From Francisella orientalis FNO12 (lineage in GTDB: Bacteria; Pseudomonadota; Gammaproteobacteria; Francisellales; Francisellaceae), in NCBI RefSeq assembly GCF_001042525.2, contig NZ_CP011921.2:1550001-1614000 (forward strand): a stretch of 64,000 nt of DNA, given 5' to 3'. The position numbers and the translations under genes are program-made. Below are positions 38,587 to 48,068 of the stretch, piece after piece. The notes under the pieces are model-generated. The model saw only the letters and a list, made by a program, of their open reading frames with translations, was not told the origin of the DNA and ran no database searches. Numbering within the stretch: the first letter of the stretch is position 1; each line of letters begins with the position of its first letter.

Positions 38587-40929
38587 ATGATCAATAAATC
38601 TCTTATCCGTCTTATTATTTGGAGTGTAATTGTTCTAAGTACCACAATCCTATTTATAACTATTATTACAAAAGGACTAAACTTAAATACAAACATTCTA
38701 GCTTTGTTACCAAACCAAGAGACATCACCTGAACTTACCTCAGCATCAAATAAGTTTTCTGACCGTATAAGTAATGATATTGTATTTTTAATAAGTTCTA
38801 AAGATCAAACTAAAGCTACAAATGCTGCAGCAAAGTTTAGTCATTTACTAGAACAAAGTAATAATTTCACAGCAGTAAATACAGGAATAAACCAAGACCA
38901 GCAATTATCTTGGGCAAAATTCTATTTTCCATACAGGCTACAACTACTTAGCGATAAAGACCAACAGCTATTAATTGATAAAAACTACCAAAGATTGTAC
39001 CAAAATGCTCTGGCAAATATATATAACCCAACAGGAGTGGTTAATCGTAACTTACTGAATAATGATCCTTTCTTTACATATCAAAACTATCTTTTGAACT
39101 TACCCAAACCAAGCTCCAACTTGAAGCTTAGAAATGGCTTTCTAATAGCTGAAAAAAATAATACTTATTACGTTCTTATTAAAGCTGAAATTAAAGGACA
39201 AAGCTTTTCATTAACAACTCAAACTGAAATTATCAAAAGCGTTAATAATGCTATCACACAAATTAAATCAAATGATATTAGTGTTCTAAAAACTGGCATG
39301 CTCTTTTATGCAAATGCTGGAGCCGAAGATGCTCATCATGAGATAAATACTATTGGTATTGGCTCTATGATAGGCGTCTTGATTTTGATAATTCTAACAT
39401 TTAGATCAATTATTCCTCTTTTTTTTACACTATTTTCAATCCTTTGTGGATTTGTTGCTGCATTTGTTGTTACACATTATATATTTGGTAGCGTTTTCTT
39501 ATTTACGCTAGTTTTCGGTGCAAGTTTGATTGGTATATCTGTTGACTATGCTTTCTTTTATTATTCTGAGAAGCTTTTAGCTGATGCTAATTGGACTCCA
39601 AAAACAGGATTAAATCGTATTTTCAAAGGCATAACATTAGGACTTTTAAATGTTATTATAGCTTTTTTAGTTATAGCAATCGCACCTTTTCCTGGACTAC
39701 ATCAACTAGCAGTTTTTGGTATCATTGGCTTAGCTGTGTCATACCTAACAGTGATATGTTTTTTCCCATATATTATCAATATCAAATCAAAAAGCCATAA
39801 AAGTATTCCTCTGTTAAGGCTTACGGATAAATATCTAAATCTGTGGAAAAATATTAGTACAAGAAAAATTATTATTATCTTACTAGCTCTAGTGATAATA
39901 ATTATTGCAGGAATATATAAAATAAAGCCTAATGATGATATTCATATATTACAATCTACACCTAAAGAACTCCAAGATGAAGAACAACAGCTTAAAAGCA
40001 TAATTGGTACTGATATAAGTCTTAGCTATATTATTGTATTAGCTAAAGATGATAATACACTTCTGTCAAAAGCTAATCATGTAACAAGCATTATTCGTAA
40101 CAACTTTGCTAATATTAAAAATCCACTAATTAGCATAAGTGACTATGTACCAAGCTTAGAGCAGCAGCAACAAAACTATAATCTTATACAAAACTTTATT
40201 AATACCAAATATCCACAAGAGTACCTTAAACAAATAGGTTTCTCAGATGATCAAGAAGTAAGAGTGATAGATAAAATCAAAACTACAAAATTTGATGCTT
40301 TAGAGCTATCTGCGTGGCTAGATAAGCCAGTTTCAGCACAGATGAGATTTTTGTGGTTAAGAGATCAGCCAAATGACTATAAAGCTGTGGCAATAGCACT
40401 TTCAAAAGACATTGATATTACTAAACTACAAAGCTTGCTTAACTCTATCGATGACGTTTATGTTGTTGATAAGGTAAGTCAGATAAGTGATATTTTTGGG
40501 CATTATCGTAATATAATTTCTTACATAATGGCGATTGTGTTTGTCTTACTATGGTTAGGATTAACTGTTAGATACTCTTTTAGAAAATCTATAGTCTATA
40601 TTGTAGTACCATTATTATCATGTTTCACATCTATAGCATTTCTTGGATTACTCAATATTCCTCTGACATTATTTAGCATCTTTGCGATAATACTTGTCTT
40701 AGGAATAAGTATGGATTATGTTTTATTCTTAGCTGAGAGTCATAATGGATTCAATAGTACTATGCTAGCATTAGCACTATCAGCTATTACTACTATCCTA
40801 TCATTTGGACTTTTAGCATTAAGTAATACTCCAGCTATTGAATATTTTGGTCTAACTGTATTAATAGGTATTTTGGTAGCATTTTCATTAGCTCCTATAG
40901 CAATTAAGGTACAAAATTATGAAAAGTAA
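38587..40929 (+). CDS. MMPL/RND-family exporter
   Basis: 780 residues with the two-fold RND/MMPL plan. There is one TM helix, a periplasmic domain of about 220 residues and five helices (INTIGIGSMIGVLILIILTF... at about 255 onward), then the same again in the second half. GISVDYAFFYYSE and GISMDYVLFLAES are the paired proton-relay helices with conserved Asp and Tyr. It drives lipid or polyene-lipid export across the inner membrane, next to its LolA and lipoprotein partners. Confidence 0.9.
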   Translation: MINKSLIRLIIWSVIVLSTTILFITIITKGLNLNTNILALLPNQETSPELTSASNKFSDRISNDIVFLISSKDQTKATNAAAKFSHLLEQSNNFTAVNTGINQDQQLSWAKFYFPYRLQLLSDKDQQLLIDKNYQRLYQNALANIYNPTGVVNRNLLNNDPFFTYQNYLLNLPKPSSNLKLRNGFLIAEKNNTYYVLIKAEIKGQSFSLTTQTEIIKSVNNAITQIKSNDISVLKTGMLFYANAGAEDAHHEINTIGIGSMIGVLILIILTFRSIIPLFFTLFSILCGFVAAFVVTHYIFGSVFLFTLVFGASLIGISVDYAFFYYSEKLLADANWTPKTGLNRIFKGITLGLLNVIIAFLVIAIAPFPGLHQLAVFGIIGLAVSYLTVICFFPYIINIKSKSHKSIPLLRLTDKYLNLWKNISTRKIIIILLALVIIIIAGIYKIKPNDDIHILQSTPKELQDEEQQLKSIIGTDISLSYIIVLAKDDNTLLSKANHVTSIIRNNFANIKNPLISISDYVPSLEQQQQNYNLIQNFINTKYPQEYLKQIGFSDDQEVRVIDKIKTTKFDALELSAWLDKPVSAQMRFLWLRDQPNDYKAVAIALSKDIDITKLQSLLNSIDDVYVVDKVSQISDIFGHYRNIISYIMAIVFVLLWLGLTVRYSFRKSIVYIVVPLLSCFTSIAFLGLLNIPLTLFSIFAIILVLGISMDYVLFLAESHNGFNSTMLALALSAITTILSFGLLALSNTPAIEYFGLTVLIGILVAFSLAPIAIKVQNYEK

Positions 40930-41506
40930 AATTCTTTCAACTATTTTTATATTCATATTTTTAAGCGGTTGCTCATTATTGCAAACAAAACAGCAAATCG
41001 ATGTAAAAGTAGCTATAACACCAGATACAACTGTAACACTACCCCAACCACAACAACTAGGTATTAATAAAACAATATCTCAAATAGTCTCTGTTACTTA
41101 TTATGATAAAGATGGCAAACAAAAAAACCTAACTACAAATATGATTATTGAAGCCAACTCAAAACATATCGTAATGGTAGCGCTATCAGCTTGGGGAGGA
41201 TCTTTATTTAAGCTTGATTATAATGGTAAAGATATCCAAAGTAGCAGCTTGCCAATGCCAAACCAAAATATTGGTGTTAAACAAAGCCTCACAGAGTTCA
41301 TTATAAGCCAAGCTCCTATCGACGTTGTCAAAGAGATGTTTACCAACACAAGCATTAGCCTTTCAGCAAAAGCAAATGAAAGGATTTTAATTTCTAAAGA
41401 CAGCAAAAAAATTCTAACAATAAAATACAGTGATAATAATAAAAAAATAACTATTCACAACTATCACTACAACTATACTATTAACATAACAGATTTAGAT
41501 CAATAA
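40919..41506 (+). CDS. DUF3261-type lipoprotein of the export module
   Basis: 195 residues. A lipobox LSGC (Cys at about 18; MKSKILSTIFIFIFLSGC) predicts a lipoprotein, probably sorted to the outer membrane (Ser at +2). The remainder is beta-rich and similar to LolB-like or DUF3261 proteins that close aryl polyene operons. It overlaps the exporter by 11 bp and ends the plus-strand operon. Confidence 0.8.
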   Translation: MKSKILSTIFIFIFLSGCSLLQTKQQIDVKVAITPDTTVTLPQPQQLGINKTISQIVSVTYYDKDGKQKNLTTNMIIEANSKHIVMVALSAWGGSLFKLDYNGKDIQSSSLPMPNQNIGVKQSLTEFIISQAPIDVVKEMFTNTSISLSAKANERILISKDSKKILTIKYSDNNKKITIHNYHYNYTINITDLDQ

Positions 41507-41521
41507 TTTTTTTGATATATC

Positions 41522-42547
41522 CTATTTTGTAAAGACACTATCAAAGCCATAATATTGTGCAAACTGCTCATTGTTCCAGCCTTGACTTTTAACATATTCT
41601 GGATCATCTGAATATTCCATAAGCTCAAAATAAACTACACCGGTGTGTCTCATCAGATGAAAACTTGGTAAAAGTATATTTTTCTCATGTATTTGTTGAT
41701 AATGCCTTACATCAACCATTCTCAGATGATTGTAATAACCTAATTGAAGATAAGCATAAAAAAAACTTAACTACAAAAAATAATAAAGCGACAACAAAAA
41801 ATAAATATAACTTATCAAATAAATATGAAAAACCTGAACGAAATAAGTATTTACATATGATATAAAAATATATAAGCATGTATAGCATTTCAACTCGCAT
41901 TTCTAAACCAATATAAAGTATTCTTATTTAGTTTATCTTTTTTGACAATTTGATGAATTATATAGATAAAAGCAAATGATAAAAATTACCATGAAAAATG
42001 CTTCATTATATAAACCAAGAAAAATACCCAAAATAATACTTAATACTTTTGAGTGCTTGTTCTCTACGAAAAGAAAATAAAAAACCCATACAAGCAAGCT
42101 AATACCCCAAAGATACTGAATGCCTATGGTCTTCCACATTGCATTACCTAAAAAAGTATTCTCTATGAAGTAATCCATAAATAAACAAGCATATATAACG
42201 AACTTTCTAGATAGAATACTAAATTGATCTCTAAATATTAATTTATATAAATAAATAACTAATACGGTTAGTGCAAAAGCATTTAACATATCTACAACAT
42301 AAATCAAAGAAGGATAACTTTTATTAAAAAGAATATAAACTGGTAACTGTGCCGAAACTCTACCAGTCCAATAGAAATAGTCACTTCTAATGTGAAACCA
42401 TACAGTTCCATCATGAAGAGCATTTACATTTGATCTCCAAAGATCATCCATCATCAAAGGCTGACACAAATTTATAATTAAAAAATAAGTGAATATCAAA
42501 AGGTAAATAAATATCTGATATTTTATATTTGATTTTGTACTAAGCAT
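41522..42547 (-). pseudogene. Polytopic membrane protein (DUF6056/glycosyltransferase-like), decayed
   Basis: The N-terminal 204 codons (start 42545-42547) give several TM helices and the segment LMMDDLWRSN, with an acidic pair after the first helix as in membrane glycosyltransferase-like proteins; it stops at 41933. A C-terminal remnant in another frame (41522-41719) has FHLMRHTGVVYFELMEYSDD and ends normally. Between them only about 200 bp remain, containing TM-like sequence in a third frame (41712-41900). The expected length is about 500 residues, so an internal deletion plus frameshifts is the best explanation. The DUF assignment is tentative. Confidence 0.6.
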
Positions 42548-42624
42548 CTATAAAGTTTAAACAATTTATATAGTAAAAACATTATATATAATTTCTGGTC
42601 AAAAATAATGGCTTTTTCTGAAAA

Positions 42625-42732
42625 GTGCTGACTTAGCTTTGACACGGCACATGAATCAAAAGTTACCGTTGCTTCCTTCCAGACCTGGCGGGGTTCACAA
42701 TCTATCATTGCGTGGAAACCAAGTCAGCATTA
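42625..42732 (-). ncRNA. ffs: 4.5S RNA (signal recognition particle RNA)
   Basis: On the minus strand the central hairpin contains GGTCTGGAAGGAAGCAAC, the conserved domain IV GGAA tetraloop region that binds Ffh. The ends TGCTGACTTGG and CTAAGTCAGCAC pair to form the long hairpin expected of a small bacterial SRP RNA. The size of about 108 nt is normal. The ends are approximate. It is the RNA of the membrane-protein targeting particle. Confidence 0.92.
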
Positions 42733-42837
42733 GGTATATTACTAGATATATCCTAAAATTACAAGCTAACAAAGCAAATTCCATTATCTAAGATAAATTG
42801 GTATTATTATCAAAAATAGTCAAATTTAACAAATATC

Positions 42838-43602
42838 ATGATAATAGTTATATCGCCTGCTAAAAGTCAAAATTTTGAAACCGCAACAGCAAAGTATCAA
42901 TTTACACAACCTATATTCAAAGATCAGATAACTAAACTTGTTAACACTCTCAAGCATTATGAAATTGATGAGATTGAAAAGCTAATGAAGATCAGTCCTA
43001 AACTGGCTGAAGAAGTATTTGCTAAGCATAATAACTTTGACCCTAAGAATTATAACGAGTCAAATTCAAAAGCTGTTATTTTTACATTTAGTGGAGATGT
43101 TTACAAAGGTCTTGAGGCAGATACGCTAGACAAAGAAACTATCGAATATGCTCAAAATCATCTTTTGATGTTATCTGGACTATATGGACTGATACGCCCT
43201 CTCGATTTAATTCAAGCTTACAGATTAGAAATGGGTACAAAAATTAAAATTGATGGAGAAATTCTTTATAAGTACTGGCAAGATAAGGTCACAGCTCAAT
43301 TAAATGAATACTTCAGCGAGCAACAAAATAAAGTTTTGATAAATCTTGCTTCTAATGAATATTCCCAAGCAATAGATAAAAAATCTTTAGATGCAAAATG
43401 GCTAGATATTGATTTTAAGGAAAATAAAAACGGTACATATAAGACTATAGGGATTCATGCTAAAAAAGTACGTGGGTTAATGACAAGGTATATTCTTGAA
43501 AATAGAATAGAAAATATCAGTGATATTAAAAATTTCAATATAGCTGACTATAAATATAATCTAGAACTTTCAAATGAAAATCTTATGTGCTTTACGAGAT
43601 AG
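42838..43602 (+). CDS. yaaA: Peroxide stress protein YaaA (DUF328)
   Basis: 254 residues, complete. MIIVISPAKSQNFETA, FTFSGDVYKGLEA, LSGLYGLIRPLDLIQAYRLE and NLASNEYSQAI are the family signatures. In E. coli YaaA lowers free intracellular iron and DNA damage during peroxide stress. It is followed 3 bp later by rlmH. The pairing may be an operon. Confidence 0.92.
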   Translation: MIIVISPAKSQNFETATAKYQFTQPIFKDQITKLVNTLKHYEIDEIEKLMKISPKLAEEVFAKHNNFDPKNYNESNSKAVIFTFSGDVYKGLEADTLDKETIEYAQNHLLMLSGLYGLIRPLDLIQAYRLEMGTKIKIDGEILYKYWQDKVTAQLNEYFSEQQNKVLINLASNEYSQAIDKKSLDAKWLDIDFKENKNGTYKTIGIHAKKVRGLMTRYILENRIENISDIKNFNIADYKYNLELSNENLMCFTR

Positions 43603-43605
43603 TTT

Positions 43606-44073
43606 ATGAAAATTAGAATACTCTCTTTAGGAGAAAAACCACCAAAATGGGTTAGTGAAGGTTATGATGAGTACAAAAAGCGCCTGAGTAAATCAATCCC
43701 GCTTGAACTGCTCGAATTACCAATAGCTAAACGAACTAAAACTGGTAATCCCAAACTTTGGATGGAACAAGAAGCTAAAACTATTCTTACTAAACTTAGC
43801 GATTCTGATCACTTAATAATTCTTGATGTTAACTCTAAAATAATTTCAACGGAAGAACTAGCTGAAAAAATGCAAAATTGGAAATTTAACAATCCAAATG
43901 TTGTGATTTTAATTGGTGGTCCAGATGGTATAGATCAAAGTATCAAAAATATTGCTAAAGAAAAAATATCCATATCAAAAATGACTTTTCCTCATACTTT
44001 AGTACGTATCATTATTGCTGAACAGTTGTATAGAGCTTATACAATATTAGAAGGCCGCCCTTATCACAAATAA
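43606..44073 (+). CDS. rlmH: 23S rRNA (pseudouridine1915-N3)-methyltransferase RlmH
   Basis: 155 residues of the SPOUT family. VILIGGPDGID is the AdoMet-binding trefoil-knot segment, and [17 protein letters not shown] is the nearly invariant C-terminus (EQLYRAxxIxxxxPYH). It methylates the pseudouridine in helix 69 of 23S rRNA. It overlaps the convergent prmC end by 10 bp. Confidence 0.96.
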   Translation: MKIRILSLGEKPPKWVSEGYDEYKKRLSKSIPLELLELPIAKRTKTGNPKLWMEQEAKTILTKLSDSDHLIILDVNSKIISTEELAEKMQNWKFNNPNVVILIGGPDGIDQSIKNIAKEKISISKMTFPHTLVRIIIAEQLYRAYTILEGRPYHK

Positions 44074-44921
44074 CTACCAAGTCTAGCTTTTGTACACCTA
44101 TCTTTATGATTTAAGTCTTTAATAGTTTGAATATCACAGAAACCATACTGAGAAAATATACTTGCTAGATCATTCGCTTGGGTAAAGCCATGTTCTATAT
44201 ACAAATATCCTCCTTGTTTTAGAAAATCACTTGCCTGGGATATGATTATTCTAATATCTGCTAAGCCATTATCTGTAGCAAATAATGCTCTTGATGGTTC
44301 ATATTCCATAACACTATCATCAACATTAGCATCGTCAATATCTATATATGGTGGATTTGATACTATGATGTCAAACTTAGTCTCATCTAAACTTTCATAC
44401 CAACTACTTTGCATAAATTCAACATTAGCAATATTATTGGCTTGAGCATTTTTTTTAGCAACATCTAGAGTCTTAAAGTATAAATCAACAGCTACAACTT
44501 GACTCTTAGGGAGCTCCTCGGCTAAAGCTAAAGCAATCGCGCCAGAGCCCGTACCAAAATCTAATATTTTTAGTTGAGCATTCTTATCTTGTATATCGTT
44601 TAACACTGTAGCAACTATAACTTCAGTATCTGCTCGGGGTATAAGAGTATCTTTAGTTACATATAGCTTTTGATTCCAAAAATATTTATAGCCAAGAATA
44701 TAAGCTAATGGCTCACCTGCTAAAAGACGTAAAATTTTCTCATTTATTTTTGTAAGTATGGCATTATCTAACTGTTTATCTGAATTTAGATACAGATAAG
44801 TCTTATCAACACCTAAAACATCGCAAATAGTCATTTGCAGCTCATGTTTTATAGATGAGTCGCTTTGAGGAAATTTAGCTACAGCTGAAGCTAACAGTTG
44901 AGATATTGAAATATTACTCAT
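44064..44921 (-). CDS. prmC: Release factor glutamine methyltransferase PrmC
   Basis: 285 residues. The N-terminal helical domain is followed by the class I AdoMet fold: [17 protein letters not shown] (motif I, about residues 117-133) and the Gln-binding VSNPPYID. It methylates the glutamine of the GGQ motif of RF1 and RF2. It overlaps prfA by 8 bp, its substrate gene, in the classic hemA-prfA-prmC order. Confidence 0.96.
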   Translation of the reverse strand: MSNISISQLLASAVAKFPQSDSSIKHELQMTICDVLGVDKTYLYLNSDKQLDNAILTKINEKILRLLAGEPLAYILGYKYFWNQKLYVTKDTLIPRADTEVIVATVLNDIQDKNAQLKILDFGTGSGAIALALAEELPKSQVVAVDLYFKTLDVAKKNAQANNIANVEFMQSSWYESLDETKFDIIVSNPPYIDIDDANVDDSVMEYEPSRALFATDNGLADIRIIISQASDFLKQGGYLYIEHGFTQANDLASIFSQYGFCDIQTIKDLNHKDRCTKARLGSYL

Positions 44922-45999
44922 CTGACATAGTTGCTAGAAGATCGGCTTGATGCTCTAAAATTAGTGGCTGGATAATACTATCTAGACTTCCTTCCATAAC
45001 CTCATCAAGTTTATAAAGAGTTAAGTTAATACGATGATCTGTAACTCTACCTTGAGGATAATTATATGTTCTAATTCGCTCAGATCTATCACCACTACCT
45101 ACTAGATTCTTACGTGTATCAGACTGCTCTTTTTGTTGCTTGTCAATCTCTGCTTGTAAAAGTTTTGATTTAAGCATTGACATAGCAGCTGCACGGTTTT
45201 TATGCTGTGATCTTTGGTCTTGACATTCGACAACAACACCTGTTGGAATATGTGTAATTCTAATCGCTGAGTCAGTCTTGTTGACGTGCTGCCCTCCAGC
45301 ACCTGATGCTCTAAAAGTATCTACTTTGATATCAGCTGGATTAATATCAATTCCCTCAACTTCATCTGCTTCAGGCATAACCGCAACAGTACATGCTGAA
45401 GTATGAATTCTACCTTGTGACTCTGTAGCAGGAACTCTCTGCACTCTATGAGCACCTGATTCAAATTTTAGTTGTGAATATACACCATCGCCATATATTC
45501 TTGAGATAATTTCCTTGTAACCACCGTGCTCACCTTCACTAGCTGAAACCACTTCAATTTTCCAGCCTCTCTGCTCAGCATATTTTGAATACATCTTAAA
45601 CAAATCACCAGAGAATATTGATGCTTCATCACCACCAGTTCCAGCACGAATCTCTAAGAAAATGTTAGCATCATCATTAGGATCACGCGGCAGAAGAAGT
45701 ATCTGTAATTCATCTTCAAGTCTCTCGATAGCCTCATTAGCTAATTTTAATTCTTCTTTTGCCATTTCGACAAGCTCTACATCTTTCTCGTTGAGCATTT
45801 CATAGGCTGCTTCTTTATCTTCAAGAGCTTGTGTATATTCTTTAAATGCCTTAACAATAGGCTCAAGATGAGAATATTCTTTTGATAAATCTCTAAACTT
45901 ATTCTGATCAGAAATAATATTAGCTTCACCTAACAATGCGCTAACTTCTTCATGTCTTTCTATCAAACTTTGCAGTTTTGTCTTAATAGAATCTTTCAT
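44914..45999 (-). CDS. prfA: Peptide chain release factor 1
   Basis: 361 residues, standard length. The GGQ motif is in [20 protein letters not shown], and the stop-codon recognition tripeptide PAT is in [12 protein letters not shown]. It decodes UAA and UAG and triggers peptide release. PAT identifies RF1 rather than RF2 (SPF). Immediately downstream of hemA. Confidence 0.97.
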   Translation of the reverse strand: MKDSIKTKLQSLIERHEEVSALLGEANIISDQNKFRDLSKEYSHLEPIVKAFKEYTQALEDKEAAYEMLNEKDVELVEMAKEELKLANEAIERLEDELQILLLPRDPNDDANIFLEIRAGTGGDEASIFSGDLFKMYSKYAEQRGWKIEVVSASEGEHGGYKEIISRIYGDGVYSQLKFESGAHRVQRVPATESQGRIHTSACTVAVMPEADEVEGIDINPADIKVDTFRASGAGGQHVNKTDSAIRITHIPTGVVVECQDQRSQHKNRAAAMSMLKSKLLQAEIDKQQKEQSDTRKNLVGSGDRSERIRTYNYPQGRVTDHRINLTLYKLDEVMEGSLDSIIQPLILEHQADLLATMSDE

Positions 46000-47244
46000 T
46001 TATTTTTCCACATTTAAACCAAACATTCGTTTCATACATACTAAACAATCACTTCTACCCTGCTTAGAAGCCTCTTTCATACCAACCACAGGATAGTGTA
46101 ATACTTTCTTTTTAATCTCATAAGCAAATCTTTTGAGCACTTCTTCAGGATCTTTACCATTTCTTATTTTCGCTAAGCTTTTTTCTAATGATAAATCCAC
46201 TAAGCCATCCGCTTTTTGAAATAGCTCCTTAATAGCACTATTTGAAATAATTGCTTTTTCTTTTTCTAGATAATCTTCTAGTGATTTTACAATAATTTTT
46301 TGAGCTCTTGAGCTCTCATGATTCCTTTTATCCTTATTACCTTCTATAACTGTATTAATGTCATCAACACAATAATATGCATTCAGTTCTAAATCTCCTA
46401 GTTTAGGATCTAATGCTTGTGGTATAGAGATATCAATAAAAACTCTTGGTTTTTCTCCTACATCATCACATTTGACTATATACTCAGTAACATTAACTGC
46501 AGCGATTATAATATCTGATTTTTTAATTAATTTAGGCAGATCTGCCAAGTAATATGCACTAGCATTATCAAAGGTAGATGTGATTTTTTCAGCTTTTTCT
46601 ATTGTTCTATTAGCTAACATAATATGTTTAGGATTAAGAGCTGTCACATGGCGAAATAAAAGCTCTCCTGTTTGACCAGCACCGATTATAAGCACATTTT
46701 TAGTAGAAATATTGTCCAACTGCTTTTTAGCCAAAGTAATTGCGGAAAATGCTACTGATACTGGACAGTGACCGATTCTAGTTTCACTACGAACTTTTTT
46801 AGCTGTTGCAAAAACTTTCTGAAAAACTCTATCTAATTCTTTACCAATAGCGTGATTTTTTTTACTAAGAGTATATGAATCTTTAACTTGTCCTAATATC
46901 TGTGGCTCTCCTAAAACCATCGATTCTAGACCACAAGCTAATTTCATCAAATGCATGATTACCTCTGTACCTTGACGTAATTTAAAGTAATCTCTTATTT
47001 TAAAATCATGATTCCTAACGTAGCTTTGCCACCAAGCTAAAATATCATCAACGACTCTTAAATCTGCTATTTCAAGATATACTTCAGTACGGTTGCATGT
47101 CGATAAAATTACAGCATGAATAACATCATCTATAGCTAATATTGATTTATATAACATTGATACATCAAGTCCTGAAAGCGCGAACTCACTACGAACCTCT
47201 ATTGGGGATTTTTTATAATCAATTGCTAAAGATATTAATGCCAT
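46000..47244 (-). CDS. hemA: Glutamyl-tRNA reductase
   Basis: 414 residues from the ATG at 47242-47244 (MALISLAIDYKKSPIEVR); a TTG two codons earlier is less likely. The catalytic Cys is in LSTCNRTEVY (about residue 50), the tRNA-binding region has KLACGLESMVLGEPQILGQV, and NADPH binds at IIGAGQTGELL. It makes glutamate-1-semialdehyde, the first step of C5 heme synthesis. It is the first gene of the hemA-prfA-prmC operon. Confidence 0.96.
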   Translation of the reverse strand: MALISLAIDYKKSPIEVRSEFALSGLDVSMLYKSILAIDDVIHAVILSTCNRTEVYLEIADLRVVDDILAWWQSYVRNHDFKIRDYFKLRQGTEVIMHLMKLACGLESMVLGEPQILGQVKDSYTLSKKNHAIGKELDRVFQKVFATAKKVRSETRIGHCPVSVAFSAITLAKKQLDNISTKNVLIIGAGQTGELLFRHVTALNPKHIMLANRTIEKAEKITSTFDNASAYYLADLPKLIKKSDIIIAAVNVTEYIVKCDDVGEKPRVFIDISIPQALDPKLGDLELNAYYCVDDINTVIEGNKDKRNHESSRAQKIIVKSLEDYLEKEKAIISNSAIKELFQKADGLVDLSLEKSLAKIRNGKDPEEVLKRFAYEIKKKVLHYPVVGMKEASKQGRSDCLVCMKRMFGLNVEK

Positions 47245-47427
47245 ATTCAAATAATTTTTAAATGTAAATAATTACTAATTAACTTAGAAAAACAAAATCT
47301 TATTTTAACATAAAAGACCAAGACATTACATTCTAATCTGATTAATAAACTTAGAACGTTGAGGACTTTTATGTTAAGATGTTGTAAGTTTACTATAAAC
47401 AAATTTAATTTGTAGACATCAATAACT

Positions 47428-48066
47428 ATGAAAAATTTATCAAAAAAACAAAGTCAAGCTCTATACACAATAGTAGGTATAATAATTGTAGCTATCATTT
47501 GTACTATAATTTTACAGTTTTATAACTCTGATAATGAAAAGTGCTTGTTTGAAGCATCTGACATGTATCAAAGAGCGCTAATTACAAATGAAAACCCTAA
47601 ATCTCCTACAAGTGTAAAAATAGCTAAATTTGAAGAAGTTACAAAAAACTACTCTGATACTAGCTTTGGCATATTTGCTAGTTGGCAATTAGCTGATTTA
47701 TACACAGCTCCTACTGATTTAGATACTAAAAGTTTTAATATTAACCTATCTAATGTTCCTAAAGCTATTGATGTATTGCAGCAAAGTGCTCAGCATAACC
47801 CTAAAGACAGCTTGACAGACATTACAAAAGTAAGACTTGCTAAGCTTTATATATCAAGTAACAATCCCGATAATGCTATCTCTACTCTTCACAGCATTAG
47901 CTCTCTAAATAGCAATGCTTACCCATTAATGCTACTAGGTGAAGCTTATAATGAGAAAAAAGATAAAGATAGAGTATTAGATGCTTGGAGTAAAGCTCTA
48001 CAAGATCCTAACAGTTCGCCAGAATTCAAACAAATAGTTACCCAACTTATAAATAACGCTAACTAA
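47428..48066 (+). CDS. YfgM-like membrane-anchored TPR protein
   Basis: 212 residues. One TM helix near the N-terminus (ALYTIVGIIIVAIICTIILQ, about residues 11-30) leaves a periplasmic TPR-like domain. It sits 2 bp upstream of bamB as yfgM does in other gammaproteobacteria, where it is an ancillary factor of SecYEG and periplasmic folding. Sequence similarity is modest and the name rests partly on position. Confidence 0.75.
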   Translation: MKNLSKKQSQALYTIVGIIIVAIICTIILQFYNSDNEKCLFEASDMYQRALITNENPKSPTSVKIAKFEEVTKNYSDTSFGIFASWQLADLYTAPTDLDTKSFNINLSNVPKAIDVLQQSAQHNPKDSLTDITKVRLAKLYISSNNPDNAISTLHSISSLNSNAYPLMLLGEAYNEKKDKDRVLDAWSKALQDPNSSPEFKQIVTQLINNAN

Positions 48067-48068
48067 TC

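Noticed and set aside
42523-42708. A minus-strand frame overlapping the 4.5S RNA
   Set aside because: It covers the SRP RNA core; no protein features.
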